Below are positions 1-12,988 of a DNA stretch of 64,000 nucleotides, in pieces. A program made the translations under genes and the position numbers. The notes under the pieces are model-generated. The model had not been told where the DNA came from. It made no database searches and was given only the letters and a program-made list of their open reading frames with translations. Position 1 is the first letter of the stretch. The number at the start of each line of letters is the position of its first letter. The stretch covers positions 59,217,950 to 59,281,949 of the forward strand of contig CM071928.1 in assembly GCA_016081115.2 (NCBI GenBank), given 5' to 3'. This DNA comes from Rehmannia glutinosa (Eukaryota > Streptophyta > Magnoliopsida > Lamiales > Orobanchaceae).

Positions 1-2541
1 TAACTAGAGAATATGTATCAAAGTAATCAAGGCCCTCTCGTTGTCTGTAATCTTTAATTATAAGTCTAGCCTTGTACTTATCAATTGTTCCATCTGCCTT
101 CATTTTCTTCTTGAAAATCCATTTATATCCGAGTATTTTCTTCCTTCAGGAAGATCCACTAGTTCCCATGTATGGTTTTGCAAGATGGAATCAATTTGAC
201 TTTTTATGGCCTCTTTCCATAATGGTCCATCAGAAGAATTTATAGCTTCTTTGTAGCTTTGAGGTTCATTTTCCATCATGTAGGTTATAAATCTGGACCA
301 AATGATTTTTCTATCCTACCTCGTCTGCTGCGTCTAAGTTCCACATCTTCTTCTTTATTGTCTTGCTCGTGTTCAATTGAATCATGCATCCGTTTAGAAG
401 AGCTTGCTTCTTCTTTTGATCTATATGAAAAAATATTTTGAAGAACGTGCATTCATGATTGATTATCGTGTTCTTGTGTATATCTTCAATCTTAGATTCA
501 TGCACAAGAAACCGATAAGCACTGCTTTGTTATGTGCATACCCAATAAATATGTAATCAACATTCCAGTCCTACCTTCACATTCTTTTGTGTAGGTACAA
601 TCACTTTAGCAAACATTCTACTTTTCGTAAATATTTGTAGGAAGGTTTTCTTCCTTTCCACAATTCATAGGGGCTTTTTATCTTCTTTCTTTCGGGTACT
701 TTATTTAAAAGATAATTAGCGTTAAAATGGCTTCCCCCCACATGTTCGAGGTAAACAGAACTTAATAACATGGCATTCATCATTTCTTTAAGTGTTCGAT
801 TTTTCCATTACGCAATGCCATTTTGTTGAGGTGAATAAAGGTGTTGTTGTTTCGTGTGTAATTCCATTTCAACACATAATTCAACAAATGGTGATTCACA
901 TTCACCTCCACGATCACTTCTTAGCACCTTAATTTTTCTTGTTGAGTTGATCCTCAACTTCATTTTTATAAAGAATAAATTCTCTGTGTTTCATCTTTAC
1001 TTTTAAGAAGATACACATTTTTTGTCTTATCATCAATAAAAGTAATAAAGTACTTATTGCCACCACGTATTTGGATCGATTTCAAATCACATACATCGGT
1101 GTGAATTAGATCAAGTGGTTCGAAGATTTCTTTCAATATTATTAAATGATGTCCGTGTTAACTTTGCCTCAATACAAGTTTCACATTTGTGTTTGGAATC
1201 GATGTAGAATGTTGGTATACAATTCAAGTTAATTAATCTGCGTAGAGTATCATATCTTCCATGCCATAAATCCGAAGACTCGAAGCAAGTAAGCGGAAGA
1301 ATTATCCATTTCATTCACTTTTGGTTTAACAACTATTACATTGAGCTTAAACAACCCATCAATTCTGCATAACCTTTACCAACAAACACTCCATTTTTCA
1401 ACAAAGTTACAACACGACTCAAAAACAACACGAAATCCATGCTTATTTAAAAAGCGATCCAGACACCAAATTCTTGAGAATGTACGGCACAAATAACACA
1501 TTGTTGAGAGTCGGTTCCTTTCAACGTCATCTTTAAGACCACTTTTCCTTTACTTTTGACCTCGGTGAGGTACTGAATCTCCATGTCTGACTTCTCGCCA
1601 TCTTCAAGCGGCTCAAAGGAACTAAACATTTCTTTTGCAAAGAACAAAATGTACTAGTGCACCATAATCAATCCACCACTATTTTGGATTTGAACCTCTC
1701 AAGTTCACCTTAGAGATCAATGCATCTAGATTCTTATCGACACTTCTTGAGAAAGATTATCAACCATATTAGCTCTTCGTTTCTTATTTTGCCTTTGCGA
1801 TCGACAAGCCTTGTGATCCTTGCCACCACAATTAAAAGCAATTTCCTTCAAATTTCATCTTGAAACGCCTCCTTTTTGGTCCCATATTGTTGAACCCTTT
1901 ACTAGTTTTCCCAATTTCTTTTGCCTTTGGAACTTTGACCAGGCTCCACAACATTAGCTTTAGCGACCCACATGATTGGACACCTTTCTTTTAGAACCCG
2001 TTATCTTCCTCAATGCGGCTTTAACAATAAGTCTTTGATATTTCATCTCCTTTTTTTGTGCTCTGAATAGTTCTTGAAATCTTTCCAAGTGGTGGCGATT
2101 TTCAATTATTGCCGCCACTTGGAAAGTTTCACTTTCTAATACCATTCCTCGGCATGAATTTCATGTAAAATTACGAAGTTCTTAGACTTGACTTATCACA
2201 GTTTGGAATCAACCATTTAAAAGTCCACGAAATGACAATAAACTTTTTAGCTCTGCATCCTCGGACTTATATTTATGGTCAAGAGACTCCCATAATTCTT
2301 TAGCGGTTCGTTTAGAGCTATATCGTTGTTCAATGGATATGCTAATCCATTCATGACATAATTCTGCAAAGGAAGTCGACATGATTCAAGCATCCACCGC
2401 ATGAACGGCTTGAACATCGTCTCATCCTTACTAAGTTGTGGAGAATCTTGATCAAGAACTTGCCAAGTTTAGCGTGGTCAAGTAGAAAAATATTTTTTGT
2501 TGTAGCTTAAAATTCAACGATTAAACTTTTCGATTTTCACC
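1..2541 (-). mobile_element. Ty1/copia retrotransposon fragment (gag to start of RT), degenerate
   Basis: Read on the minus strand, the order is gag, protease, integrase, start of reverse transcriptase, which is the Ty1/copia order. Gag (about 2541-1950) shows the ELWxSLxxKYKSEDAE and ETFQVAAIIE motifs of the UBN2/gag family. A zinc knuckle reading NCGGKDHKACR lies near 1800. Gag pre-integrase with LWHGRYDT and a CETCIEAKL motif is at about 1300-1150. The integrase tail with KSPYELWKGRKPSYKYL is at about 800-620. The first 50 bases encode the DYFDTYS start of copia RT, so the element runs off the left edge. Frame changes every 100-250 bases, so it is dead. Gag and integrase motifs resemble copia B at 35-39 kb closely enough to suggest one family. 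I found no LTR boundary upstream of gag. Confidence 0.88.
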
Positions 2542-4620
2542 ATGATTAACGCCACATTAAGCGTGGGGTTGGCTACAAAAAGTTGGTTGCACAATAAGAT
2601 TAGACCCACCTTTGTTTCTTTACAAAAGTTGGTGTTAGCAGGGAGGTTAAACCCTCACCATTATTTGATTGAATCAATATCCGAAACAAATAAAACAAGA
2701 AGTTTAGCACTTCGATCAATAAATCGGAACAAAAAACCGAAAAAGAACAAATTTATTAAAAATGTTGATTTTTTTGTATTATAAAGGTCTTTGCAATTTC
2801 CTCATATTCCAAATAAGCACAGAGAATCTATCTTATTAGTCCAAATGTTAGTCGGTCGGTCAAAGATTACCCAAAACGATGAAAGATTATCCAAAATTCC
2901 TTTCAATCCGAATTAGCAAAGGTATCCACCTTTTAAGCCCAAAATATTTGAACAAATTGCGAATTATAACAAGTCAGTTTCGTTTTTTAAAGTATCCGAC
3001 TAATGTAAATACAACATATTAAAAGAACATTTGAACATCAGAATCCACACCAACAGGGATTCAAATCAAGCATACTGATTTTTTTAAAATCAAAGTGCAA
3101 AAAGAATACGAATTGCAAATAACTAACCACAAAAAGAGAATTGTATATTGTAAAAGGTATGCGAACAGTAAAAAAAACTCTTTTTCAAGTTGTTTCTACA
3201 TATTGCTGTTGATTGAGCTAATCCAAATTCTATTCAGAACATTAGCCAGAAATTACGAAAATTTGCAGTAATAGCTTACTGAATTTAAATTCCAAACTGT
3301 ACCAAGTTTAAAAAATATGTTTTAAGTTTGTAGGAAAAAAATAATTTTTTTCTTAGTACAAATTTTATGAATAGAAAAAACCCAAATCAAGAAAATTTTG
3401 CAAAGTAAGAAAATAAAAATTAGCTCGAATGGTGCGATCACCTTATCCTTAAAATAGATTCATACACTATTATGGATGTACATTTCGGGATAAAGCGATA
3501 AAACGGATTCACCGGTCCAAGAACCTAAAATTATGTTTAAAAATTATCACTAAAAATTAAATAGCAAGAGTATTAGGAGATATATGGAAATTTTGTAGTT
3601 TTGTGTATTCTTTACAGGAAAAATATGGATTTCATCAAATAAAATATGTCTTTTACTATTGAAAATGTCAAAATAAATCTACCATTCTTTGTAACAAATA
3701 AGTAATTTCCTTCAAATTTTCCAACAACTAAATATGCAATTTTCGACCCTCAAATATTATACATTAAAGGAGCTGATTGTTGCCATGGACGGATCAAAAT
3801 TTTTTTTTTGACAAAGGGGCAAAAAGATAAATTAGATAATAAACTACATCAAAAATAACCAATGGGGTACATTTTGCTTTCTTTAATCTAATTATATATA
3901 ATTTATAAATATAAACAATAAATAGTACCAAAAAGAAGTTATTAAAAAAAAAAGGAAAAAAGCTAAAAGACAAAATGAAATAAAAATAAAATAAAAAAAA
4001 CTACCGGTGCACATGCACTTATAAATGGGTGTGTGGATCCGTCATTGATTGTTGACTCCATTAAAAATGTAAAAACGGAACTATTTTTGCAAAAGAATCA
4101 TTCTTATGGGACCATATTGCAAACATTGAACTAAAATTGCAACGTTCCAAATCTAATGGAACTAAATATGCAATTTTCTCCGCCAAACGAATTTGACAAC
4201 TTTTGCGAAAAAACAATCATATTTATTTATGGAATTTGAACATATCAATCATATCTTTATCTTCTTTAGAGCTGATCAATCATCTTAGTAAATTTTTGAA
4301 ATCCATTGTGGCCATATACAAATCTAGATGCCACTCAAGTCTCAAGTTAGTACTGCGAATACCAAATTAACTGGACAAACAAAACTAATTATATTCAAAA
4401 GATTCTTCTTAAACTTGAAACAGTATTAAGTAAACATTATCAATAATTATATCATAAAAATTTGAAATTTTGTTACGCAAAAGAATCATTTATCCAAAGC
4501 GCTCAAAATAAAAAGAAAATGTCGCAAAATAGGAATAGAAAAGATTCAGAAACAAACCCCGAGAAATTTTCAGAAAACTGTAAATTAAAATTGTAGCGAA
4601 CAAAGAAAAAAAACACCTAA
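2542..4620. other. AT-rich intergenic DNA, no gene seen
   Basis: No open frame here resembles a known protein. The part next to 2541 is probably the untranslated leader of the copia fragment. A phrase close to AACTAAATATGCAATTTTC occurs at about 3725 and again near 4165, which suggests a small unclassified repeat. Poly(A/T) runs are frequent. Confidence 0.6.
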
Positions 4621-4624
4621 ATTA

Positions 4625-4975
4625 TAGATAAAAGAAAATGAGAGAATCAGAAATCTCGTGTGGAAAGTGCCGCTCACTGCACCACCAGAATTTTCGCTAG
4701 TAGGTGCTGCGTTTGCACATGTGCTGAGATTTTCATCATTTTACGACTTATTTTCCTTCACAAGATCCAAACCAGATAAAAAAACAAATAAAACAAACCA
4801 AAAAAATGATGGATACGACGAACTTTCATAGAACTACAGATTTGTAGAATTAGATAATATTTACGCGTAGATACTAAACCAGAGAAAGGAGACACCATAG
4901 AAGCGTTTTACTCTGCAATTGCTGTACGGCGTTAGTGAAGAGTGAAAGAGGGTTTTATAGAGATGTTGCCCTAAT
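4625..4975 (-). promoter_or_regulatory. Promoter-like patch with TATA box and possible 5' UTR relic
   Basis: On the minus strand a CTATAAAACCC TATA-type motif lies at about 4950-4962. It is followed by a pyrimidine-rich leader (CTCTTTCACTCTTCACTAA) and an ATG near 4900, the pattern of a plant housekeeping promoter and 5' UTR. Base composition around it is much less AT-biased than its neighbours. No convincing exon follows: the next GC-balanced stretch (about 4750-4650, minus) gives no family I recognise. It could be the detached 5' end of a gene lost to rearrangement. Low certainty. Confidence 0.25.
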
Positions 4976-5655
4976 TCCAAATAGGTCCGCGGCGCTCCTT
5001 AGATTAGGCTCTGTTTGGATTACATATGCCAACTTGAAAACTTATTTGAAGAAATACTTTTTTTTCTTATTGGTTCTAATTACTAGCTAATTTAACCAAA
5101 TATTATAATTTGCAAAATATTGTGAGATTGATTTTGCTACTTTTTTTTAAGGCAAAAAGGCACAAGGCCTAAAAATAAAAAAAGAGAAAAAGTGCTTATC
5201 ACACAACTAGGAATGAACCAGAAATTGTTTAAAGGATACAAAATAAATATAATATAAACTACATAAAAATGAATTAACCGCACACTTTTGTATTGAAACT
5301 TGGGTAATTATTGAAATTCTCAATTTTAAATAGTTAACAAATCACTAGTATTAAACAAACAAGTGAATTTGTGATTGTAATTTATAAATAATAAATAGTA
5401 CAAAAGAAAAAAAAAAACAGCATGGGAATACGTGCCCCCATAGTAGGTGATCATGAAAATCTTTCATTATAACGTGTCAGTGTACAACGTTGAAGTAGAT
5501 AATGGCGGGAACAAAGTCGCGATTCCTTAGAGATCAATGAAACAACTTAAGGCTATAGTAAATATCTGGGACATAGCTTTTATGAAGCCGACTAAAACTC
5601 ACAAATTTTATTATCTAATCTAATCCTAAATTAACAAGTAAAAATAAAATATTTA
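4976..5655. other. Intergenic, nothing recognised
   Basis: AT-rich sequence with short poly(A) tracts. I see no coding potential or repeat boundary. Confidence 0.5.
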
Positions 5656-6310
5656 AATTTATAAAACCCGAACTCCACAAGTCTTTTCAACAAGCACGAA
5701 AGCAACCCTAGACACATAATCTCAACATGTTTCTTCATTATTAAATCTAATTAATGTTTATCAAAACCAATTTATATATTTCTATGGGTTCAATTCCTAA
5801 ATTGTTAATTCCCCCAAGCAAATAAACAGAGTTGATTAATACCAATTGCTAGCATCCTTTTCAACAATTAATGTTAACTCCCAAAGATTTGATTTGAAGT
5901 ACTCCCCACAAACAATTATCAGCTTCCGACTCTATACACGTTAATGCCTAAATTCAATTTCCGTTTGTTAGAACTTATCCTAAATTATGAACTAACAAAC
6001 ATGACATGCAAATTATTGATCAAATAACCTACAAGAAATAAACATTTGAATTCATATAATAGAACACATAAATCAATTAAGAAAACAATCAATATAGATT
6101 TAAATGAATCCGATTTTGATTATGCGTATGATCGAGAATGATTAATAAACATAATTGATAACAAATCCATGGCGAAGTTGAAATCAAATAGTTTGACATT
6201 GTTCAAGTACAAACAAGAGATCTAAACTAGAAAGAAAGAACACTTTTATCAGACGGATCTTTCCTCCAAGCCTTCGAACTCTTGTGCTTCCATAGATCAT
6301 AAGTGCCTTG
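5656..6310 (-). repeat. LTR-like direct repeat, copy 1
   Basis: This stretch is repeated with divergence about 1.29 kb downstream (6960-7591). Shared landmarks, in order, include CAACAAGCACGAAAGCAACC, AATCTCAACATG, ATTATTGATCAAATAA and AAGTACAAACAAGAGATCTAAACT. On the minus strand the text, including a TATAAAGGGACC motif near 6430-6420, resembles the R-U5 part of plant LTRs. No protein-coding retroelement domain lies between the copies, so this may be a TRIM/LARD-type element or two solo LTRs. The TG...CA ends were not located. Confidence 0.5.
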
Positions 6311-6955
6311 TGGTGCTCTTCATAGATTTGCCCTCCTCTTAGAAGATCATGATTTGTGTAACCTAGTGTATTTTGTGTTGTAGATGATATGAGATGTTCT
6401 TAATTCGTGCGGGCGTTGGTCCCTTTATAGGTGCTTTGAGAGATCACTTGTTTGAGTTCCGATAGGAAAATGAATAAACAATCACCGACAGACAAATCGC
6501 ATGGTCGTACAATTCACACGCATGGTCGCAGCGTTCTTAACTCGCTTTACCTTCAACCAATAACACGGTCGCAGTGATTTTCTACACCCGCTTGGTCGTA
6601 CATGTGTCTCCTCAAATTCTTCCCTCGACAGCTGCATCTAACATGTAAAAACACATGTAAAACATTTCTACACTTGCCGTGTGCATCTTACACGCCGGAT
6701 CATGGTGGCTTGTTTCTCCATTTTCTTCGTATTTCATCATCTCTTCGCATTCTTCAATCTGTCCTGTTCGCTAAAAATATTCGATCTCTATACTACATGC
6801 TGTATGTTGCAGTTTATGTGATAAATGGGCAAAGCAAGGTCATATTCCTGCATGTATTGACTACGAAACACTTAAAGCATTAACATCGCATTCCAATTTT
6901 ATTGAAGCAAATCAATATCAAGTTTATAAAAATCAAAAATAAAAATAAAAAGAAA
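6311..6955. other. Spacer between the two LTR-like repeats
   Basis: Less AT-rich sequence with several phrases containing CATGGTCG or TGGTCGTAC (about 6500-6600). The open frame of 93 codons starting at 6602 shows no domain and is probably chance. There is no retroelement coding sequence. Confidence 0.4.
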
Positions 6956-7591
6956 TAAATATTGAACCCCACAAGATTTTCAACAAATACTGAAAGCAAC
7001 CTTGTGCACATAATCTCAACATGCTTCTCTTCAATATTAAATCCAATTAATGTTCACATAACTAATTCATCAACATGGTCGAATTCTCAGTCAGTCTCCC
7101 TTCCTGTGGTAGATATCACAGATTAATAATAATTGTAGATCTCCATACATCACAACTATTATTAACTCCCAAAGATCTGATTAATTCAACGACTCTACAA
7201 ACGCCTGTAGGTCTCCACTCATTACACCCATTTATGTCCGAATACATTTACGCTTTGTTTAACTCATCTCCGAATCTCACACTAACAAACATGATATGAT
7301 AATTATTGATCAAATAATAATTAATTAAGAATAAGCACTTTAATTCATAAAATAGAACACATGATTATTAAGAAAACAATCAATCAAAAGATTTAACAGC
7401 TTAATCTACAGCTTTGATTATGCCCTAAGATCTCAAAGATTAGCCAACATTGATAAATAAATTCATAGACAAACTTGAAATCAATATTGTGACATCATTT
7501 AAGTACAGACAAGAGATCTAAACTAAGAAAGAAAACTCTTCACAAGATGGATCCTCCTTCCTGCCTCGAAGCTCTTTTGTGCTTCTCGGTA
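6956..7591 (-). repeat. LTR-like direct repeat, copy 2, cut by the assembly gap
   Basis: Divergent second copy of 5656-6310, same orientation, ending abruptly at the Ns after the phrase matching GAGATCTAAACT and the following GATGGATC region. The missing part presumably corresponds to the sequence that follows copy 1 at 6300-6430. Confidence 0.5.
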
Positions 7592-7725
7592 NNNNNNNNN
7601 NNNNNNNNNNNNNNNNNNNNNNNNNNNNNNNNNNNNNNNNNNNNNNNNNNNNNNNNNNNNNNNNNNNNNNNNNNNNNNNNNNNNNNNNNNNNNNNNNNNN
7701 NNNNNNNNNNNNNNNNNNNNNNNNN
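7592..7725. other. Assembly gap (134 Ns)
   Basis: Run of N. It separates the truncated LTR-like repeat from the first readable LINE sequence, so adjacency of the two is not proven. Open frames spanning it are artefacts. Confidence 1.
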
Positions 7726-10700
7726 CAGTGTCTTCGTTTCAATTTACATGTGTCAGTCTCATTTCGTGGGTATTTCCACATTAAATCAGTGTGGTGGCAG
7801 TCAGACTACGTTTGAAAATGGAGGAGGATTTTTGGCGCGAGAAAATTTTGCGATTAAGTGGGCGATCAGAGGCGCAGCATTAGTTTTCTGGTTGTTAAGC
7901 GGCGGTGCTCCGGCGCTGGTTACTTTCGATTAGCGATGATGGAGTGGTGATCCAGGATTACCAGAGATGATCGGCCGGTTGATTCTTTGAGTCACCATTG
8001 ACGAGGATGTCGACTCCCTGTTGATAGTTCTTTCCCAAGCTTCTAATTCTTTTGATCTTGATGGACTTTGTGCTATGCCCAGACAGCTCGAAGGTTAGCA
8101 AATCGTGTTTGGAATTGATCGTAGCGTTTAGAGGCACACGATGGATTCTCATCTTTGTTCTTTCCAAAGATCATGGGATTTTGTCAGATCGGATGTTGAG
8201 GATCGCGGTGGTTGACTTTTTTCCGGGTAATCTCATGTTGTCCACGTTCACGGCTACATCTATAGTTCTCATTCCGAAGGTTCCTCACCTCGGAAGTGGA
8301 CGAGTTTCTGGCCGACAATTGCAACGTGATGAATAAGATTATCTCTAAGATTATGTGAATGCGCGGTTGGTCTCGATTATGCACTTTTTGATTGTGTCGC
8401 CAAATCAGTGGTTTCACACCCTGGATGCGTGTCATCTCCGGATAACATATTACTATCGCGCAGAGCTTATCCGTGATATCGACTCAGCTACGGAGATTCC
8501 CGATGTGGTGGTGAAGTTCGGATATGACTAAAGCTTATGATAAGTGCGATGGGATTTCTTGTATACAATTATGATTCATACATGGGCCCGCTCGGGTGGA
8601 TTGATATGGTTAGCGGTACGTATTGAGCACTCACTGCCCGTACGCTCTCTAGTTAATGGTATCCCTTCGATATTTTCCTTCGACCTGAACTCTGGCAGGG
8701 GATCCTCCATCTCTGCCTTGTTTGTTCGGCGTGATATTTATCCGCGAGGATTGATTCCATTATTAGACGACACCAGGATATGATTTATCTGACCAGCGAC
8801 AGGGTTTCGGTGACTCATTTGGCGTATCCGATGATGTTGTATCTTCCACTTGGGGCGTCGACGCGATGGCGCGCCACGTTGGGAGCACTTTTTGGAGCAC
8901 TATTCGCTTACTCGTCACTGATCGGTGTCCGGAAGAGAGAGATTCTTTCTCGCCCGTTACATTGGCCAATGGGAGCACATGGTTCATGAAATGACAGGGG
9001 CTTTTGTTAACGATGACTTCTTGGAAGTGACTTATTTGGGTGTCCTTTTGTTGAGCGGGCGAATGATTTAAAAAGCTCTTCCTCCCGGTGATTGGCGAAG
9101 GATGTTGGATAGAGTTTACGGGGTGGTCGACGACATCTCTCCTTGGTGGCGGTGCTCGGCTTATTCGAGCAGCTTAATGGCCACCCGTTCAGCATATTCT
9201 CAATTAAATGCAATGGCCAAAGACAGCTTCAAATAGCTGGAGCAAGAATAATGGCTAGATTCTTCTGGGGTCCTGCGGAGACGAAGAAGACTCATTGGAT
9301 CAATTGGGATATTATCTCGCCATCCTATTTACGAGGGTGGGCACGGGGTTGGCGCCGACTTTCGATATTCTTTGGCCTTGATTATAAATTGTAGTGGAGG
9401 TTACGCGAGAGGGCCACTCATTGTCGGCTCAATTCTTGATCAAGCAAGTATTGTTACAATGGTTTCTGGTCTCCCTGTAGAGCCTCTGTACACATAATCA
9501 TAGTCGTAGTGGAAGCGTGAGGCGCTTGAGGCGGTCGTTATTCGAGCCCAGAACGGATTTTCTGCCTATTGGCGGTGGTAGCTGTCGGTTTAAGGATGAT
9601 ACTTGGTTTGGGCATGTTGGCGCTATGGATCATTGTTTCGATCGGCGTTGGGTCATATGACTCGGTTAATTGGTTCATTCGCGATGGTATGTGGGATAGA
9701 GATAGATTGTATCGAGTCTTGGTATCCGAGATGTGGGCTTTCTCGAGTCTCATTGAGACATATCCCGAGTTCCGTCTGTTCGGATCCGGTGGATATCATG
9801 CGGTGGATGTTTACCTGCAAAGGCGTGGGTTCTCTGTGTCTTTACGCGAATTTCTACGGGGTAGAAATGCTCGAACCTTCTCGTATGGTGCCATTTGGAA
9901 ATCGATGCTCTTGTTCCTACTATCTCTATATTCCTTTGCGTCTCCTCCGTAATCGTCTTCCGTGGATATCAAGCCCGGCACGCGGCACTTCCCTGCCTCA
10001 CGTTGTCGCTGTTGTGAATAATCCACATTAAATCTCCTAAGATCTATCTCTCCTGTTTTTTTGATAAATGATATTGTTCAACTGGAAATCACTTTATTCC
10101 TTGGTTTGACACTACACTTCCACACACCACTCGACGTGATATTGTTCCTTTCTTTTTGGAGGAATCACACACGGATCACACCAACACGAGGCACTGAGTT
10201 TCTTGGTTCCTCGCTTGATTTTATGGTTTGTCCGGACGGAAAGGAATAGTGTCCATCATGCGATCAACCTTCCTTGGCATCTCACATTATTTGGCAGGTG
10301 GGAGCGTATCTCTCGATTCTTGTTTCGTGTCACGTCAACCCATCGGATTGGTCACGGATCTTCCCTCTTGTTGGCATTTTGCGGAGTGCTCCACCTGGGT
10401 TCCACGCAGTTTGTGATGATTTGGCGTCTTACCTCAAGTCTCCTCGGATCAAGCGAACACTGGATGGTTCATTTGATCGGGCACTTTGATTCTTTGGCGG
10501 AGGGGACCGTTCGAGATCATTCGGCGTACTTATGTTGGCTTTTCATTGTTCTCTCGGCGGTGTCTAGCTTTCATGCCGAGCCTTCTAGCGGAGATGGGAT
10601 CTGATGTCATGCGTTTTTTCTTGATTTGGATCGAGTTGACGCGAAGCGGTGGTCACCACGATCACTTCGTGGCTCGCTCGGGCAGTTCAAGACACTCGAT

Positions 10701-11052
10701 TCGCAGATGGAACATCTTTGAGGGACCTTGATTCGATCTTCCCACACATACATAGAGGAATCGGCACCAGATTGCGCTTCACCTCGGATTAGGAGTTCGC
10801 TCTTGGCAACAAGACCGTTGATGAGGGCAGTGGCTTCTCACCACCTCCTAGCGCCATCTCGGATGAATGAAAGTTTGGGACATCCGACTTCGATTTTCAG
10901 ATCATCGTTCTCCTGGTTTTAGATATCACCATTATGATAGCTTTTTTAGATATCGTATTGATAGATTATTTGTTCTTTGATTTTCTCCTACTTTGACGGG
11001 CATGACATTGTATGACATTTTGATTTTAAAAAAAAATCCTAAAAAAAAAAAA
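7726..11052 (+). mobile_element. L1-type LINE, ORF2 remnant with poly(A) tail
   Basis: A non-LTR retrotransposon ORF2 is recognisable in broken frames. At about 8185-8340 is the VVDFF...SFTATSIVLIPKVPH block that precedes RT. At 8525-8560 is DMTKAYDKV followed by RWDFLY, the RT motif-A region. SLVNGIPSIFF-like residues at about 8650-8690 match the next RT block. The catalytic YADD site is expected at 8824-8838 but reads YPMM because one base is missing. ARFFWGP...KTHWI...WD and the following W-rich block (about 9250-9400) are the thumb and post-RT region. Zinc-binding and RNase H-like remains extend to about 10920. The copy ends in an A-rich tail at 11028-11052. Endonuclease and ORF1 are missing or lost in the gap. 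It cannot be functional. Confidence 0.85.
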
Positions 11053-12725
11053 CATGGGGTAAAAAAATAGATGTTAATTATTTGAATGTGTAATACGAAA
11101 AAAGATCAAATGCATATAAATACAATGCATGTATGTGTATATATGTAATTTTTTTTTGAGGGGGTCCCTATGTTTCGCCTGGAATCTAGTCTCATATAAC
11201 CCAAAGGTGTATGTATGTAAAGTTTGATTATTATTTTTGTAGAAATGTAAAGTTTGATTTAAAATATAAAAAACAAAAAATATAATATTTAAAAATAAGA
11301 GTAAAAAAATGTGAGAATTTAGGTTAACTTACTAAAATATTTTTAATAGTATTTATAATTTAACTATCTTTGAAATATTTTTAATAGTATTTTTCTAAAC
11401 TTTTTAAAATAATTCCTATATATAAAAATTATGAAATTATTTAATATCGTAACTTTTTTATTTTATTGATAGTTGAACTGCATATTTCCAATACGTAAAT
11501 GTGATTTTTGTAATTATTTGTATTTTCAAAATCAAGAAGTGATTTCAACTAAAACAATTATAGGAAAATTATTTGTTTTTCTAAATATTTTAAGTAAGAA
11601 AAATTTGTTTTAGTGAAATAAATCGTTATCTGAAAAAAGATATTTTAGAAAACTATTTGAAGGACATGAGATTTTTTTTTTTTAGTTTTCAAGTGGGACA
11701 TTCACAATATTAATTTAAATAAATAACTCAAAATATAAAAAAATTTATCATCAATAATATTAAATTTTAACCAAAAAAAGAATAATGGGATCATTTTTTG
11801 GTTAAAAATTTAACTTTGGTGTCCTATGGGAGATTTTTGTTGTTAAAAATCTAATTTTGGTGTCTATAGGGACCATTTTTGTCTTCATAACGGTTTTAGT
11901 TTTTTAACTAGTTTGGTTTGAAATCAGTGACTATTTTTGGTGAAAATGTCGATTTAGGGAACTAAAAGTGAGTCTAATGGACTAAAATCTGGGTAAGTCT
12001 AATGGGACCAAAAGTGAATTTTCTCGATCTTAGTGTATGGATCCAAGATGGAAGGTGAGGTTTCTTGGGTGGAGTGTATTAGGGTGTTTTAGCGTTTTGG
12101 TTCTCGAGTTCTTTAGTTTTCTTGGTGAAAGTTTTTAACCTATCTTAAAGCTTTGGGGGTTTATGCTGAATACTTCATTCTTGGTGACATTGGGTGAGAG
12201 ATTTACAGTAACCTAAATTCTTCTTTTCTTTTTGGTATGTTGTTCTACGAGCAAGGAGTGAAAAAAGCGAAGTGTCTTTGTAATAGTGATGTCCAAATTT
12301 TCACCTATTTTGGTCTATTTAGTGATTAGTTCGCTGAGTTACAATCCAGGAATCTAGATCTCAAATTCAGGGTTTTCTTACCATATGGTGTTATTTTATC
12401 TCTATTTGTATCTTTAGATTTTGCACGTAATCATTAATCCATTTCCTGAGACTTACAATTACTATTTGTTACTTGGTTGAGGCGGATGCATACACAACAT
12501 TGGCAAATTCATCCTAGTGTAGCGATTGAATATGAATTGCACAATTTTCATGTCAATTTGGCATTAATCCATCGAAATCACGAATTTGAGTTTTTTCATG
12601 TGTCAACGAAAGTTAAAAGCATAGGGATCCGTAAGTTTATAACAGATATTTAGAATATCAATGGCATAATTTCATTTCCAATTCATTTTCCATTTATCCT
12701 TAGTAAAAACAACTTGTTGAATAAT
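11053..12725. other. AT-rich intergenic DNA
   Basis: No gene recognised. At 11760-12020 there are repeated phrases of the type GGTGTCTATAGGGACCATTTTTG, probably an old degenerate repeat. 12040-12700 is less AT-rich but gives no protein similarity that I recognise. Confidence 0.5.
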
Positions 12726-12729
12726 AATT

Positions 12730-12968
12730 AGGGACAATTACAAAAACTATCCCTAAAGTTCGATCAACCTAACTATAAAAAAACTCCAGTTATCTTTCAA
12801 AATTACAAATACTTCTTTGAGGTTTGTATTTACTCTAACAAATAATCCCCTCTTGAGGATGCGGTAATTTGTAAGATAAAAATAAATATTAAGGTATTTG
12901 TAATTTTAAAAGATAATTATTATTTTTATAATTGGCTAAATCTCAGGGGTAGTTTCGTAACTAACCCT
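12730..12968. mobile_element. MITE, copy 1 (about 240 bp)
   Basis: The left end reads GGGACAATTACAAAAACTATCCCT. The right end, reverse complemented, reads GGGTTAGTTACGAAACTACCCC, giving imperfect terminal inverted repeats. A second member lies at 13664-13899, with matching internal text such as TTATCTTTCAAAATT and GGTAATTTG. No coding capacity. The superfamily is not certain because the target duplication is blurred by the surrounding AT-rich DNA. Confidence 0.7.
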
Positions 12969-12988
12969 AATAAACAAGACATTTTGGA

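Noticed and set aside
4640..4745. Possible C/D box snoRNA (ATGATGA and CTGA on the minus strand)
   Set aside because: No terminal stem next to the boxes and no clear antisense element. Such short motifs are common by chance.
6602..6883. 93-codon plus-strand frame between the LTR-like repeats
   Set aside because: No recognisable domain, start context or conserved partner. Likely chance.
7518..7933. Open frames across the gap
   Set aside because: They consist mostly of unknown residues from the run of Ns and mean nothing.
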